The notes: generated by a model not told the origin, from the sequence alone. 15,523 bases of DNA from Candidatus Sulfopaludibacter sp. SbA3 (GCA_945865705.1 CAMBEY010000034.1:1-15523); one strand, 5' to 3'; shown: positions 1 through 6,498, counted from the first letter of the stretch. Numbers and translations are program-made.

Positions 1-327
1 GGCGGTCATGATCTGCCCGTTCTGGCAGAAGCCGCACTGCGGAACCTGCTCGTCGATCCAGGCCTGCTGCACGGGGTGCAGCTTGTTGTTTTGAGCGAGT
101 CCTTCCAGCGTGGTGATCTCCGCTTTCACGCTGGAGACAGGCGTAACACACGACCGCACGGCCACGCCATTGATGATCACCGTGCACGCTCCGCACTGCC
201 CCAGTCCGCAGCCAAAGTGCGGACCCTGCAGGCCGAGATCATTGCGCAGGATATAAAGCAGAGGAGTCGCCGGGTCGATATCGACGGTGTGCGACTTGCC
301 GTTCACCTTTAATATTACGTTGCTCAT
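1..327 (-). CDS. (2Fe-2S)-binding small subunit of a molybdenum hydroxylase (IorA/CoxS/XdhC-type), 3' end cut by window
   Basis: Small electron-transfer subunit of a xanthine-dehydrogenase-family enzyme, passing electrons from the molybdenum subunit through two [2Fe-2S] clusters. The 109 visible residues show the plant-ferredoxin cluster Cys40, Cys45, Cys48 (in GCGLGQCGACTV) and Cys60, then the start of the all-helical second cluster domain with Cys98 and Cys101 (QCGFCQNGQ). Family members are about 150-160 residues, so roughly 45 residues and the second cluster's last two cysteines lie beyond the left edge. The ATG at 325-327 is chosen because AAGGAG (335-340) sits just upstream and the protein begins with the usual MSNVILKVNG strand. 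The large catalytic subunit would be expected next, outside the window. The GLGQCGACTV wording favours the isoquinoline 1-oxidoreductase or aldehyde oxidase branch; the substrate cannot be told from this subunit. Confidence 0.93.
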   Translation of the reverse strand, partial: MSNVILKVNGKSHTVDIDPATPLLYILRNDLGLQGPHFGCGLGQCGACTVIINGVAVRSCVTPVSSVKAEITTLEGLAQNNKLHPVQQAWIDEQVPQCGFCQNGQIMTA

Positions 328-533
328 TCCCCATCTCCTTACGATCCGGATTAACTGGCCAATGTGCCCTGATTTTACCAGAGAGCCGCAAACTTAATAC
401 AAGCAATCTTTCGGTAAATTTTTGGTCATGTCGCGCCGTGTATGCTTTTCGAAGAGAAAGTTTCGAGCAGAAAGTTGCATGGACCGCCACTGTCCATTAA
501 ACTAACTGAATACGGAATGTTAAAAAAGTAAGG

Positions 534-609
534 GCCATCCTAGCTCAATTGGCAGAGCGCCGCATTCGTAATGCGGAGGTTCGGGGTTCGATTCCCCGGG
601 ATGGCTCCA
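534..609 (+). tRNA. tRNA-Thr (anticodon CGT)
   Basis: A complete cloverleaf can be drawn by eye. The acceptor stem is GCCATCC (534-540) with GGATGGC (599-605), the D arm is GCTC/GAGC, and the anticodon stem CCGCA/TGCGG encloses the loop TTCGTAA, giving anticodon CGT at 567-569. The T arm contains GGTTCGATTCC. The discriminator base T606 is followed by an encoded CCA (607-609). CGT reads the threonine codon ACG. No variable-arm oddity or intron is seen. Confidence 0.97.
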
Positions 610-628
610 GTTTCCACTGCCGCCCACT

Positions 629-865
629 ATGATCTTCTACGCATTGCGCTTGCTCTGGGTCTCAACGCGCGGCTACCGCCTGCGCCCTTGGCTCAGCCCG
701 TTTCTGCGCTGGCGCATCGAGACCTACACCGGCATCCCCGCCGAGTCTGTCACGTTCACAATATTCCTGCGTGAAATGTGGAAAGCGCGCCGCGAACTTG
801 CGCAGTTCCTGCGCTGGGGCGCCGACATGCGTCAGATGGAACGCCAAACGCAATCCCGCAGCTAA
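629..865 (+). CDS. small conserved-looking hypothetical protein (78 aa)
   Basis: A 78-residue ORF starting 20 bases after the tRNA-Thr CCA end. I know no function for it. It is rich in Arg, Trp and aromatic residues (RGYRLRPWLSPFLRWRIETY near residues 14-33) and ends with an amphipathic, charged helix (REMWKARRELAQFLRWGADM). There is no signal peptide and no clear membrane segment beyond a short hydrophobic start. The RGYRLRPW...PFLRWRIETY wording resembles, from memory, a small uncharacterised protein seen in acidobacterial genomes, which is why I treat it as a gene. No Shine-Dalgarno sequence is obvious before the ATG; it might be translated from a transcript shared with the tRNA. A chance ORF remains possible. 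Confidence 0.55.
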   Translation: MIFYALRLLWVSTRGYRLRPWLSPFLRWRIETYTGIPAESVTFTIFLREMWKARRELAQFLRWGADMRQMERQTQSRS

Positions 866-992
866 ACTGCTTTCACCACCGATGGGCGTGTACCACAAAC
901 TCCCTATACGCTTTGGTGTGGGCGAACGAGTTGCTAGGCACTGGCAGTATTTATCCGGCTGGTGGCTTTTCTGCCGCAAGGGAGGAAACAAT

Positions 993-1904
993 CTACCGGA
1001 CTCTGGAATGGATCCGTGGTTTAGCGGGAGCGCGGCGTCTTGTGGGCGCGACGCTTATGGGTGAGCTGGCTTGCTGCGGAAAGCGCTCGGCGATCTGCGC
1101 GCCGAGTTCCTTCGAGCGCGCGGTGGCGGCTTCGACCGCGCTGATCAGCGTGGAGCGCAGGCCGTGCTTTTCCAGTTCGTGCAGGCCCGCGATGGTGGTG
1201 CCGCCGGGAGTTACCACTTCGTCGCGCAACGCGGCGGGGTGGCGCTTCGAGTCGCGCACCATTTTTGCCGCGCCCAGCACGGTCTGCTCGGCCAGCTTGC
1301 GCGCGACGTCGTGCGGCAGGCCAGCCTTTTTGCCGCCATCGATCAGCGCTTCGATTATCAGATAGATGTACGCCGGGCCGCTGCCCGACAGGCCCGTTAC
1401 CGCGTCGAGATGCGATTCGTCCACGCTGACTACGGCGCCGAGCGTGCCGAAGATTTTCTCGACCAGCTTGCGCTGCGTCGCGGTGGTGGCACGATTCCCC
1501 GCGATGGCGGTCGCGCCCTCTTCAACTACTACCGGTATATTCGGCATGGCGCGGAACACGGGGATATTCTTGCCGATTATCGACTCGATGAAAGCGATGG
1601 GCACGCCAGCCGCGACGGAGAGAATGATCTGACCGCGCCGCAACGAGCCGCGCAACTCCTGCAACACCGCGGGGAGAATCTGCGGCTTGACGGCGAGGAT
1701 AATGAGGTTGCGTCCGGCGATGGCTTGCGCGGTAGCCGCCGGCAGCGTCCGCACTTTCCGCTGCGCCGCCACGCGGCGGCGGCAATCGTCGCTCGCGTCA
1801 ATGGCGACGATGTCCTTGGGCAGCGCGATGCGGCTCTTCACGATGCCGCCGAGCAGCGCGCCGCCGATATTGCCCGCTCCAATCACCGCGATTTTCAATG
1901 CCAT
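993..1904 (-). CDS. proC: pyrroline-5-carboxylate reductase
   Basis: Last enzyme of proline synthesis in the cytosol: reduces 1-pyrroline-5-carboxylate to proline with NAD(P)H. The N-terminus has the Rossmann nucleotide motif (MALKIAVIGAGNIGGALLGG, Gly9-x-Gly-x-x-Gly). The C-terminal half carries the family's dimerisation domain: TGLSGSGPAYIYLIIEAL and the signature VTPGGTTIAGLHELEKHG. The 303 residues exceed the usual ~270; the excess is a basic, low-complexity tail (RRRAPAKPRIHSRVR) that may be disordered or reflect loss of an earlier stop. The ATG at 1902-1904 is chosen over an in-frame ATG 27 bases upstream because GGAGAG (1910-1915) precedes it and homologues start here. It follows the sulfur-carrier gene by 46 bases on the same strand, so it is probably the third gene of the riboswitch-led operon. 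Confidence 0.95.
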   Translation of the reverse strand: MALKIAVIGAGNIGGALLGGIVKSRIALPKDIVAIDASDDCRRRVAAQRKVRTLPAATAQAIAGRNLIILAVKPQILPAVLQELRGSLRRGQIILSVAAGVPIAFIESIIGKNIPVFRAMPNIPVVVEEGATAIAGNRATTATQRKLVEKIFGTLGAVVSVDESHLDAVTGLSGSGPAYIYLIIEALIDGGKKAGLPHDVARKLAEQTVLGAAKMVRDSKRHPAALRDEVVTPGGTTIAGLHELEKHGLRSTLISAVEAATARSKELGAQIAERFPQQASSPISVAPTRRRAPAKPRIHSRVR

Positions 1905-1950
1905 GATGTCTCTCCGATGATTTGGCCGCAAATCGGGCCGCTATCCGCGC

Positions 1951-2232
1951 TTAGTATGCTCCGCCGGCGATGGAAGGGATCAGCAACACTTCGTCGCCCT
2001 CCTGAAACTGATACTTGTCGCCGCCGAGGAAGCGGATGTCCTCGTCGTTCACGTAGATGTTGACGAAGCGGTTCAGATTGCCCTTCTCGTCGAGCAGCGA
2101 TGCCTTTACGCCGGGATAGAGCGACTCGAGTTTCACCAGCAGCTCCGGCAGATTGGCGACCGCCAAATCCAGATTGTCGCTGCCCGTCGCGCCGCGCGTG
2201 ATCGCCGTGGGTACTCGTACCTTGATGCCCAT
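1951..2232 (-). CDS. CysO/MoaD/ThiS-like sulfur carrier protein with a -GGAY tail
   Basis: A 93-residue beta-grasp, ubiquitin-like protein. Carriers of this family are adenylated at a C-terminal Gly-Gly by a MoeB/ThiF-type enzyme and then carry sulfur as a thiocarboxylate. The segment RFVNIYVNDEDIRFLGG (residues 55-71) is strikingly like the mycobacterial cysteine-synthesis carrier CysO as I remember it, more so than MoaD or ThiS. The C-terminus reads SIAGGAY: the di-glycine is followed by Ala-Tyr, so a JAMM/Mec-type metalloprotease would have to trim two residues before activation, as in QbsE and HcyS systems. The start at 2232 (MGIKVRVPT) fits the family and has GGAAGGA upstream; an in-frame start at 2280 would add 16 unlikely residues. 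It lies 78 bases after the ThrC-like gene and 46 before proC. No activating enzyme or protease is in the window. Confidence 0.9.
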   Translation of the reverse strand: MGIKVRVPTAITRGATGSDNLDLAVANLPELLVKLESLYPGVKASLLDEKGNLNRFVNIYVNDEDIRFLGGDKYQFQEGDEVLLIPSIAGGAY

Positions 2233-2310
2233 GTTGAATGTTCCTTCCTTCTTGCCGATGTGAGCCAGTGCGCTCGCCATGCCGATGAATATTGCCTAAG
2301 CGTATTGACG

Positions 2311-3567
2311 TTAGCTTACTGCCACCGGCACACTCGCCTGCACCGCGTTGAGCACCTGCTCTTCAAATTCCTCAAGGCGCGGCCGAATAGTGAGGCCGAG
2401 ATCAAGCTGATTCTGCAGTGCGTCAAGCGTCTTCAATCCATTGCCGGTAACGCAAAGTACCGTTTCGGCGTCCGGGTTCATCCTGCCGGAGGCTAGCAAC
2501 TTTTGCGCTACCGCCACGGTAACGCCCGCCGCCGTTTCGCCGAGGATGCCTTCCGTCTCCGCCAGCAGCTTCATGCCCGCGACCACTTCCGGGTCGGAGA
2601 CATCTTCGCCCGCGCCGCCGCTGGCCATGATCGCGCCAGTCGCATAGTAGCCGTCGGCGGGATTGCCGATGGCGAGTGAGCGCGCAATGGTGGACGGTCG
2701 CTGCGGCTCGATCTCGCGATGCCCCGCCTTCGTCGCGGTGGTGATGGGCGAGCAGCCCGTGGCCTGCGCGCCGTAGAGAATGTATGGCTTGCCTTCGACC
2801 AATCCAATTTCAGTCAGCTCATCAAAGGCCTTGCCCACGCGGGTGATGAGCGATCCGCCCGCCATCGGAACAACCACTTGATCGGGCAACCGCCAGCCGA
2901 GTTGCTCGGCCACTTCGTATGCGAGCGTCTTCGAACCCTCCGCGTAGAACGCGCGCAGGTTCACGTTGACGAACCCCCAGCCATGCTCGCCGGCGATCTG
3001 CGAACACAGGCGATTGACCTGATCGTAGTTGCCGCGAATCTTCACCACCTTCGCGCCATACACGGCGGAGCCAATGATCTTGGCCTCTTCGAGGTCCTCG
3101 GGGATGAACACGTAGGCTTGCAGTCCGGCGGCGGCGGAGTGTGCGGCGACGGCGTTGGCCAGGTTGCCGGTGGAGGCGCAGGCGATGATCTTGAAGCCAA
3201 ACTCGATGGCCTTGTTCAACGCGACGGCAACGACGCGATCCTTGAACGACAGCGTTGGCGAATTCACCGCGTCATTCTTGATCCACAGCTTGCGGCAGCC
3301 GATGGCCTTGGCCAAGCGCGGCGCATTCACCAGCGGTGTATAGCCGACGTTCAGGCTGACTGTGGGATCATTGGAAAGGGGAAGCAGTTCGCGGTAGCGC
3401 CACATGTTGGGCGGGCGGCTGGCGATCTTCTCGCGCGTCAGGTCGCGCTTCCATCCGGCGACATCGTACATGATCTCGAGCGGCGCAATGCAGTCGCAGA
3501 CCACGCGCGGAGCGATGGGATAATCCTTGCCGCACTCGCGGCACTTGAGACCGGTAACGTAGGACAA
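2311..3567 (-). CDS. thrC: threonine synthase-like PLP enzyme (fold type II)
   Basis: Threonine synthase converts O-phosphohomoserine and water to threonine and phosphate. The 418 residues have a short Cys-rich start (C9, C12, C24, C26; CRECGKDYPI), the PLP lysine K109 in SPTLSFKDR, the phosphate-binding ASTGNLANAVAAHSA (131-145), VVVPMAGGSL (231-240) and a late TGNGLK (374-379). Length and motifs fit the family, but STGNLANAV and PMAGGSL differ from the STGNTSAS and GNGG wording of housekeeping enzymes as I recall them. The start codon is TTG (3565-3567), supported by GGGAGG (3574-3579). It is the first gene after a SAM-I riboswitch and is followed by a CysO-like carrier. By analogy with CysM, which joins O-phosphoserine and CysO-thiocarboxylate, it might instead make homocysteine. 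The symbol reflects homology; the reaction is open. Confidence 0.88.
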   Translation of the reverse strand: MSYVTGLKCRECGKDYPIAPRVVCDCIAPLEIMYDVAGWKRDLTREKIASRPPNMWRYRELLPLSNDPTVSLNVGYTPLVNAPRLAKAIGCRKLWIKNDAVNSPTLSFKDRVVAVALNKAIEFGFKIIACASTGNLANAVAAHSAAAGLQAYVFIPEDLEEAKIIGSAVYGAKVVKIRGNYDQVNRLCSQIAGEHGWGFVNVNLRAFYAEGSKTLAYEVAEQLGWRLPDQVVVPMAGGSLITRVGKAFDELTEIGLVEGKPYILYGAQATGCSPITTATKAGHREIEPQRPSTIARSLAIGNPADGYYATGAIMASGGAGEDVSDPEVVAGMKLLAETEGILGETAAGVTVAVAQKLLASGRMNPDAETVLCVTGNGLKTLDALQNQLDLGLTIRPRLEEFEEQVLNAVQASVPVAVS

Positions 3568-3600
3568 TCGAACCTCCCTGACTCTTTCGGCCTGAACCCA

Positions 3601-3641
3601 TCTGCCCTAAAATAGGGCAGAGACCCTTTATTGCTAAAGGG
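3601..3641 (-). other. two tandem hairpins in the thrC 5' leader
   Basis: Downstream of the riboswitch terminator and before the thrC ribosome-binding site, the minus strand carries two perfect stem-loops. One has the 7-bp stem CCCTTTA/TAAAGGG (3635-3641 with 3624-3630) closed by GCAA, a GNRA tetraloop. The other has the 9-bp stem TCTGCCCTA/TAGGGCAGA (3613-3621 with 3601-3609) closed by TTT. Neither is followed by a T-run, so they are not obvious terminators. They might stabilise the read-through mRNA, mark a processing site, or be a remnant. The fold is seen in sequence; the function is unknown. Confidence 0.6.
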
Positions 3642-3645
3642 GGCC

Positions 3646-3679
3646 AAAAAAACAAAAACCTCTTCCAAATGGAAGAGGT
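3646..3679 (-). terminator. intrinsic terminator of the SAM-I riboswitch
   Basis: On the minus strand, CCTCTTCC (3671-3678) pairs perfectly with GGAAGAGG (3659-3666) around an ATTT loop, with an extra A-T pair at the base, followed by TTTTTGTTTTTTT (3646-3658). This is a textbook rho-independent terminator inside the thrC leader. Its 5' arm CCTCTTC can also pair with GGGGAGG (3696-3702), which overlaps the 3' side of the riboswitch's basal helix. That gives a mutually exclusive antiterminator: SAM bound means the terminator forms, SAM absent means read-through. Confidence 0.9.
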
Positions 3680-3698
3680 GTCAGGAAAGCTAACGCCT

Positions 3699-3820
3699 CC
3701 CCATTCTCATCTCCCCTCGGCGTATTGCCGAGGCAGGATTTGGCACAGGAACGATCTTCTGTCCTGTTGTCGTGGCTTCGTCGGGCCTGTCCCTCTGCCA
3801 CTCTGGATAAGATTCGGGGA
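3699..3820 (-). promoter_or_regulatory. SAM-I (S-box) riboswitch aptamer
   Basis: Minus-strand leader RNA that binds S-adenosylmethionine. Core consensus blocks are present in order: CTTATCCAGAGTGGCAGAGG (P1/P2 start), GGACAGGCCCGACGAAGCC (kink-turn/P2-P3 region), ACAACAGGA...TCCTGTGCC as P3, AAATCCTGC, the P4 hairpin CTCGGC/GCCGAG, and GAGATGAG closing P1. P1 pairs TCTTATC (3806-3812) with GATGAGA (3705-3711), with one G.U pair, and may extend through CCCC (3816-3819) with GGGG (3699-3702). An OFF switch is expected because an intrinsic terminator follows about 20 bases later. It lies 132 bases before the TTG of the thrC-like gene and so should control thrC, the sulfur carrier and probably proC. 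SAM-I was recognised by consensus, not by a covariance search. Confidence 0.92.
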
Positions 3821-3840
3821 ACGAATCGAATCAAAAAGCC

Positions 3841-3870
3841 AGCTTACCACGACCCACGCAATTCTGTCAA
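3841..3870 (-). promoter_or_regulatory. sigma70-type promoter of the riboswitch-thrC operon
   Basis: On the minus strand a perfect -35 box TTGACA (3865-3870) is followed, after 18 bases, by a weak -10 TAAGCT (3841-3846, three of six matches) preceded by GTGG. The predicted start of transcription near 3834 falls 14 bases before the first riboswitch stem, which is where an S-box leader should begin. The position is the main support; the -10 alone would not convince. Confidence 0.6.
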
Positions 3871-4243
3871 GGGGCGACCGGTTGAAGGAAGGTTTGGGTC
3901 CAAACAGGGCATCAAAATTATCCAAATTGACCAGAAAGACCAACGCGCACACTTTCACGGTTCTGACGGAATCGTCGGTTCCGTCGGTCGACCGACACTT
4001 TTGATTTTCTGGATTATTTGGAAAATTTGGCACCGTCCCCGGCCAGCCGATGTTCCTGTTTTGTTCGCTTTATATATTTTTTATATTCTCCTTTTTGGCG
4101 ATCCGGTGGTTTTCCGAAGCCAGCGCCACGCCCCAGCACTCCTCAACAAATTCCAAATTTTCCTAATTTGCGGAATTATCCAAATAATCCCGTTGCGTTT
4201 CTGGCCGGTGATGGTGTTGCGATGGCGTTGCGTGACGGTGCCG
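3871..4243. other. gene-poor, AT-richer intergenic region between two divergent operons
   Basis: No convincing gene in this stretch on either strand; ORFs here have no family features. It holds a ~55-bp repeat shared with the ffh upstream region (listed separately), a perfect 14-bp palindrome GTCGGTCGACCGAC (3983-3996), and several degenerate runs built on ATTTGGA / TCCAAAT (3920-4025 and 4148-4190). These look like decayed copies of one short intergenic motif. The base composition is visibly more AT-rich than the flanking genes, especially at 4065-4095. The promoter of the leftward operon lies at the left end. Confidence 0.6.
3912..3966 (-). repeat. dispersed repeat, copy A, upstream of the thrC operon promoter
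   Basis: Read on the minus strand, TCAGAACCGTGAAAGTGTGC followed by GCGTTGGTCT matches 14071-14100 at 27 of 30 positions, and both copies continue into ATTTGGATAA about 10-15 bases later. Copy A ends about 40 bases before the -35 box of the riboswitch-thrC promoter and is oriented towards it. Copy B has the same relation to ffh. It could be a shared upstream regulatory site or a dispersed intergenic repeat. Confidence 0.6.
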
Positions 4244-4427
4244 CGTGACAGTGCCGCGCGCGTCAGCAAGCGGGCCGATGGAACCGAATGTACTGGACGC
4301 CGGGGTTTGGTTTTAGAACGCGCGTTGGGGCGCAAATTTACATTGTGGTTTTGCATGGGAAAAACATCGGCGGCCGGGGGGTGGTTTTTCCATTGGCCCG
4401 CTTGCTGACGCGCCGGGCACTGTCATG
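4244..4427 (+). repeat. palindromic REP-like element, copy 1
   Basis: About 184 bp, beginning CGTGACAGTGCCGCGCGCGT and ending with the near inverse complement (CCATTGGCCCGCTTGCTGAC ... ACTGTCATG). The inner segment, about 105 bp, shares GAATGTNCNGGACGCCGGGG, TACATTGTG and GGTGGTTTTTCC with copy 3. The outer right arm has diverged (GCGCCGGGCACTGTCATG), making this the most decayed copy. Short partial end duplications flank it: CGTGACGGTGCCG on the left (from 4231) and GCGCCGGGCACTG on the right (from 4427), as if ends had been nested or slipped. It lies just upstream of the TPR-protein promoter. Confidence 0.88.
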
Positions 4428-4479
4428 CGCCGGGCACTGGCCCCGCCGCAATGCACTACTAATTCGGCGGGAATCCGTC

Positions 4480-4485
4480 TATAAT
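4480..4485 (+). promoter_or_regulatory. candidate -10 box (TATAAT) for the TPR protein gene
   Basis: A perfect TATAAT lies 51 bases before the ATG of the TPR gene and just right of repeat copy 1. No good -35 box is visible 16-18 bases upstream, so either an activator is needed or the match is chance. If used, transcription would start near 4492 and leave a leader of about 45 bases. Confidence 0.4.
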
Positions 4486-4536
4486 CGGCGGCGACCAGGG
4501 CTCACAAATTGACCGCTCGCATGGACTGACTCGCTG

Positions 4537-6480
4537 ATGCACCCTACTGCCAACAACGATCCGGACAAGGCACATCAGCCCAACAAAGTGCCCAACAAGG
4601 TTCCTAACCACCACGACGCTGACGGCGCTGAGGAGTGGCGGCACCTGCGCGGCAACGTGCGGCACCAGACGGTCGGGATGATCGAGGAAATCTTCGCCCT
4701 GCTGCGCATCCTGCTGCAGGACGCCATCATCCTGGTCGTCGGCTTCGCCGTCGAGTTCGTCTTCGAGCACTGGATGCACTCTGACCAACCCGCCTTCCGC
4801 GTCGCCCTCAACATCTCGTCGGGCTTCTTCCTGCTGCTCTACGGCGTGATGGTCACTGTTCACTTTGTACGCTACTTCCGCGAACAGTTCGGGACAATTT
4901 CGCCTGGCACTGCTGGCTCCACGGGTGCCACCAGTGTCGCCGGGCTGGCCGCTGCGCCGGCCACGGAGCGGGCAAGGCGCGGGCGCTACGTCGCGGTCGG
5001 CATCGCCGCGGCAGTGGCGGTGGCCATTGCCATTGGCGGGGGGATGTATCTGTTGCGCAGCGGCAGCGGCGGAAACGGCGCGGGCAATTCGGACGAACCG
5101 ATTAACACGCTGGCCGTGCTGGCGCTCGAGAATACCAGCGGCGATCCTGATAACGAATATCTGGGCGACGGCATCGCCGAGTCGCTGATCTCTAGTCTCT
5201 CGCAAGTGCCGGAGTTGAAGGTTACTTCGCGCGACTCGGCAGCCCGCTTTAAGGGCAAGGAAGTGGAAGCCAATGTGATCGGCCAGCAACTCGGCGTGCG
5301 CGCCGTCTTCAAAGGCCAAGTCCGACAGGTGGGCGACAGCCTGATGGTCTCCGTCGAGCTGATCGACGCGAATGACAATCACCAAATCTGGGGCCAGCAA
5401 TACCTGCGCAAGGCCACGGACATTTTCGCCCTGCAACAGGAGATCGCACGCGACATCTCCGACAAGCTAAAGCTGAAGCTGAGCGGTGAGAACCAGCAAA
5501 AGCTGGCCAAGCGTGGGACGCAGAATCCCGAAGCCTACGAGGCCTATCTAAAGGGCCGCTTCTGGTGGAACAAACGCAACGAAGACGGGTTTAAGAAAGC
5601 GGCCGAATATTTTCAGCAGGCGATTGAAAAGGACCCTAACTACGCCCTGGCCTATGCGGGTTTGGCGGATGCATATTTCATCCCAGAGAGTTTTGGCTTA
5701 GTCTCTCCCGCCGACGCATTCCCCAAGGCGAAGGCGACGGCGATGAAGGCGCTCGAACTGGACGACACCCTCGCCGAGGCGCACGCATCGCTGGGGTTAA
5801 TCAAGATGATTTATGACCGCGATTACTCAGGTGCGGAAAAAGAATTCCAGCGCGCCATCGAACTCGACCCAACCTACGCAACAGCCCACCACTGGTACTC
5901 ATTGCTTTTAATTGATGCGTTGGGTCGAAATGACGATGGCCTGACCCAAATCAAACGGGCTGTGGCTCTGGACCCCCTTTCGCTCATCATCAACAGGAAT
6001 CTGGGACAGGACTTGGCATTTGTTCGTCAATATGATGCGGCCATCGATCAGCTTCGCAAAACCATCGAGATGGACCCGAGTTTTGTCCCGGCGCACTGGG
6101 CCCTTGCTGACACCTACGCCGCGAAGAAGATGTATCCGGAGGCCATCGCGGAAGCGGAAAGGGCGGTAAGTCTATTTGAAGGCCCCTTCGAGTTGTCCAT
6201 TCTGGGGTATAGCTATGGCATCGCGGGGCGAAAGCAAGATGCGCAAAAAATCCTCGACAGGTTGCGCGAGATGGCCAGGCAGCGGTACGTCCCGGCCTAT
6301 AGTTACGCAATTGTCTATCTAGCCCTGAGAGACAAGGACCAAGCGTTCCAATGGCTGGACAAGGCCGTTGAAGAAAGGTCCAGCTTGGTCGTATATTTCC
6401 TCAAAGCGGAACCCATGTTTGATCCTCTGCGCAACGACCCGCGCTACCACGACCTGCTGCGCCGCATGAACCTGGAATAA
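4537..6480 (+). CDS. membrane-anchored TPR protein with FlgO-like domain
   Basis: A 647-residue protein of no known exact function. In order: a polar N-terminus (1-45); two hydrophobic segments (about 52-76, AIILVVGFAVEFVF, and 92-113, GFFLLLYGVMVTVHFV); a Gly/Ala/Thr linker; a third membrane span at 151-173 (YVAVGIAAAVAVAIAIGGGM); a FlgO/TolB-N-like alpha/beta domain (about 190-312, LAVLALENTSGDPDNEYLGDGIAESL); and tandem TPRs from about 333 to 610 (EYFQQAIEKDPNYALAYAGL, EKEFQRAIELDPTYATAHHW). This FlgO plus TPR half is what acidobacteria often fuse to a Ser/Thr kinase, adenylate cyclase or CadC-type winged helix; here none of these is present and a membrane module takes the place. It probably scaffolds protein contacts at the membrane. 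The start has no clear Shine-Dalgarno. Repeat copies 1 and 2 flank the gene. Confidence 0.85.
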   Translation: MHPTANNDPDKAHQPNKVPNKVPNHHDADGAEEWRHLRGNVRHQTVGMIEEIFALLRILLQDAIILVVGFAVEFVFEHWMHSDQPAFRVALNISSGFFLLLYGVMVTVHFVRYFREQFGTISPGTAGSTGATSVAGLAAAPATERARRGRYVAVGIAAAVAVAIAIGGGMYLLRSGSGGNGAGNSDEPINTLAVLALENTSGDPDNEYLGDGIAESLISSLSQVPELKVTSRDSAARFKGKEVEANVIGQQLGVRAVFKGQVRQVGDSLMVSVELIDANDNHQIWGQQYLRKATDIFALQQEIARDISDKLKLKLSGENQQKLAKRGTQNPEAYEAYLKGRFWWNKRNEDGFKKAAEYFQQAIEKDPNYALAYAGLADAYFIPESFGLVSPADAFPKAKATAMKALELDDTLAEAHASLGLIKMIYDRDYSGAEKEFQRAIELDPTYATAHHWYSLLLIDALGRNDDGLTQIKRAVALDPLSLIINRNLGQDLAFVRQYDAAIDQLRKTIEMDPSFVPAHWALADTYAAKKMYPEAIAEAERAVSLFEGPFELSILGYSYGIAGRKQDAQKILDRLREMARQRYVPAYSYAIVYLALRDKDQAFQWLDKAVEERSSLVVYFLKAEPMFDPLRNDPRYHDLLRRMNLE

Positions 6481-6498
6481 TCCGCCACAGTGCCGACG

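Noticed and set aside
1071..2063. Long plus-strand ORF (330 codons) opposite proC and the sulfur carrier
   Set aside because: It is antisense to two well-supported genes, has no recognisable domain and an Arg/Ala/Gly-heavy composition typical of GC-rich shadow frames.
2719..3615. Plus-strand ORF (298 codons) opposite the thrC-like gene
   Set aside because: Shadow of a gene with clear PLP-enzyme motifs; no domain, no ribosome site.
3646..3840. T-box leader as the explanation of the thrC upstream structure
   Set aside because: The AGGGTGGNACCGCG T-box sequence is absent, while SAM-I core blocks (GCAGAGGGAC, GGCCCGACGAAGCC, AAATCCTGC) are present in the right order.
4459..5436. Minus-strand ORF (325 codons) opposite the TPR gene
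   Set aside because: Mirror frame of the TPR protein; the His/Val/Asp-rich composition reflects the opposite strand's codons.
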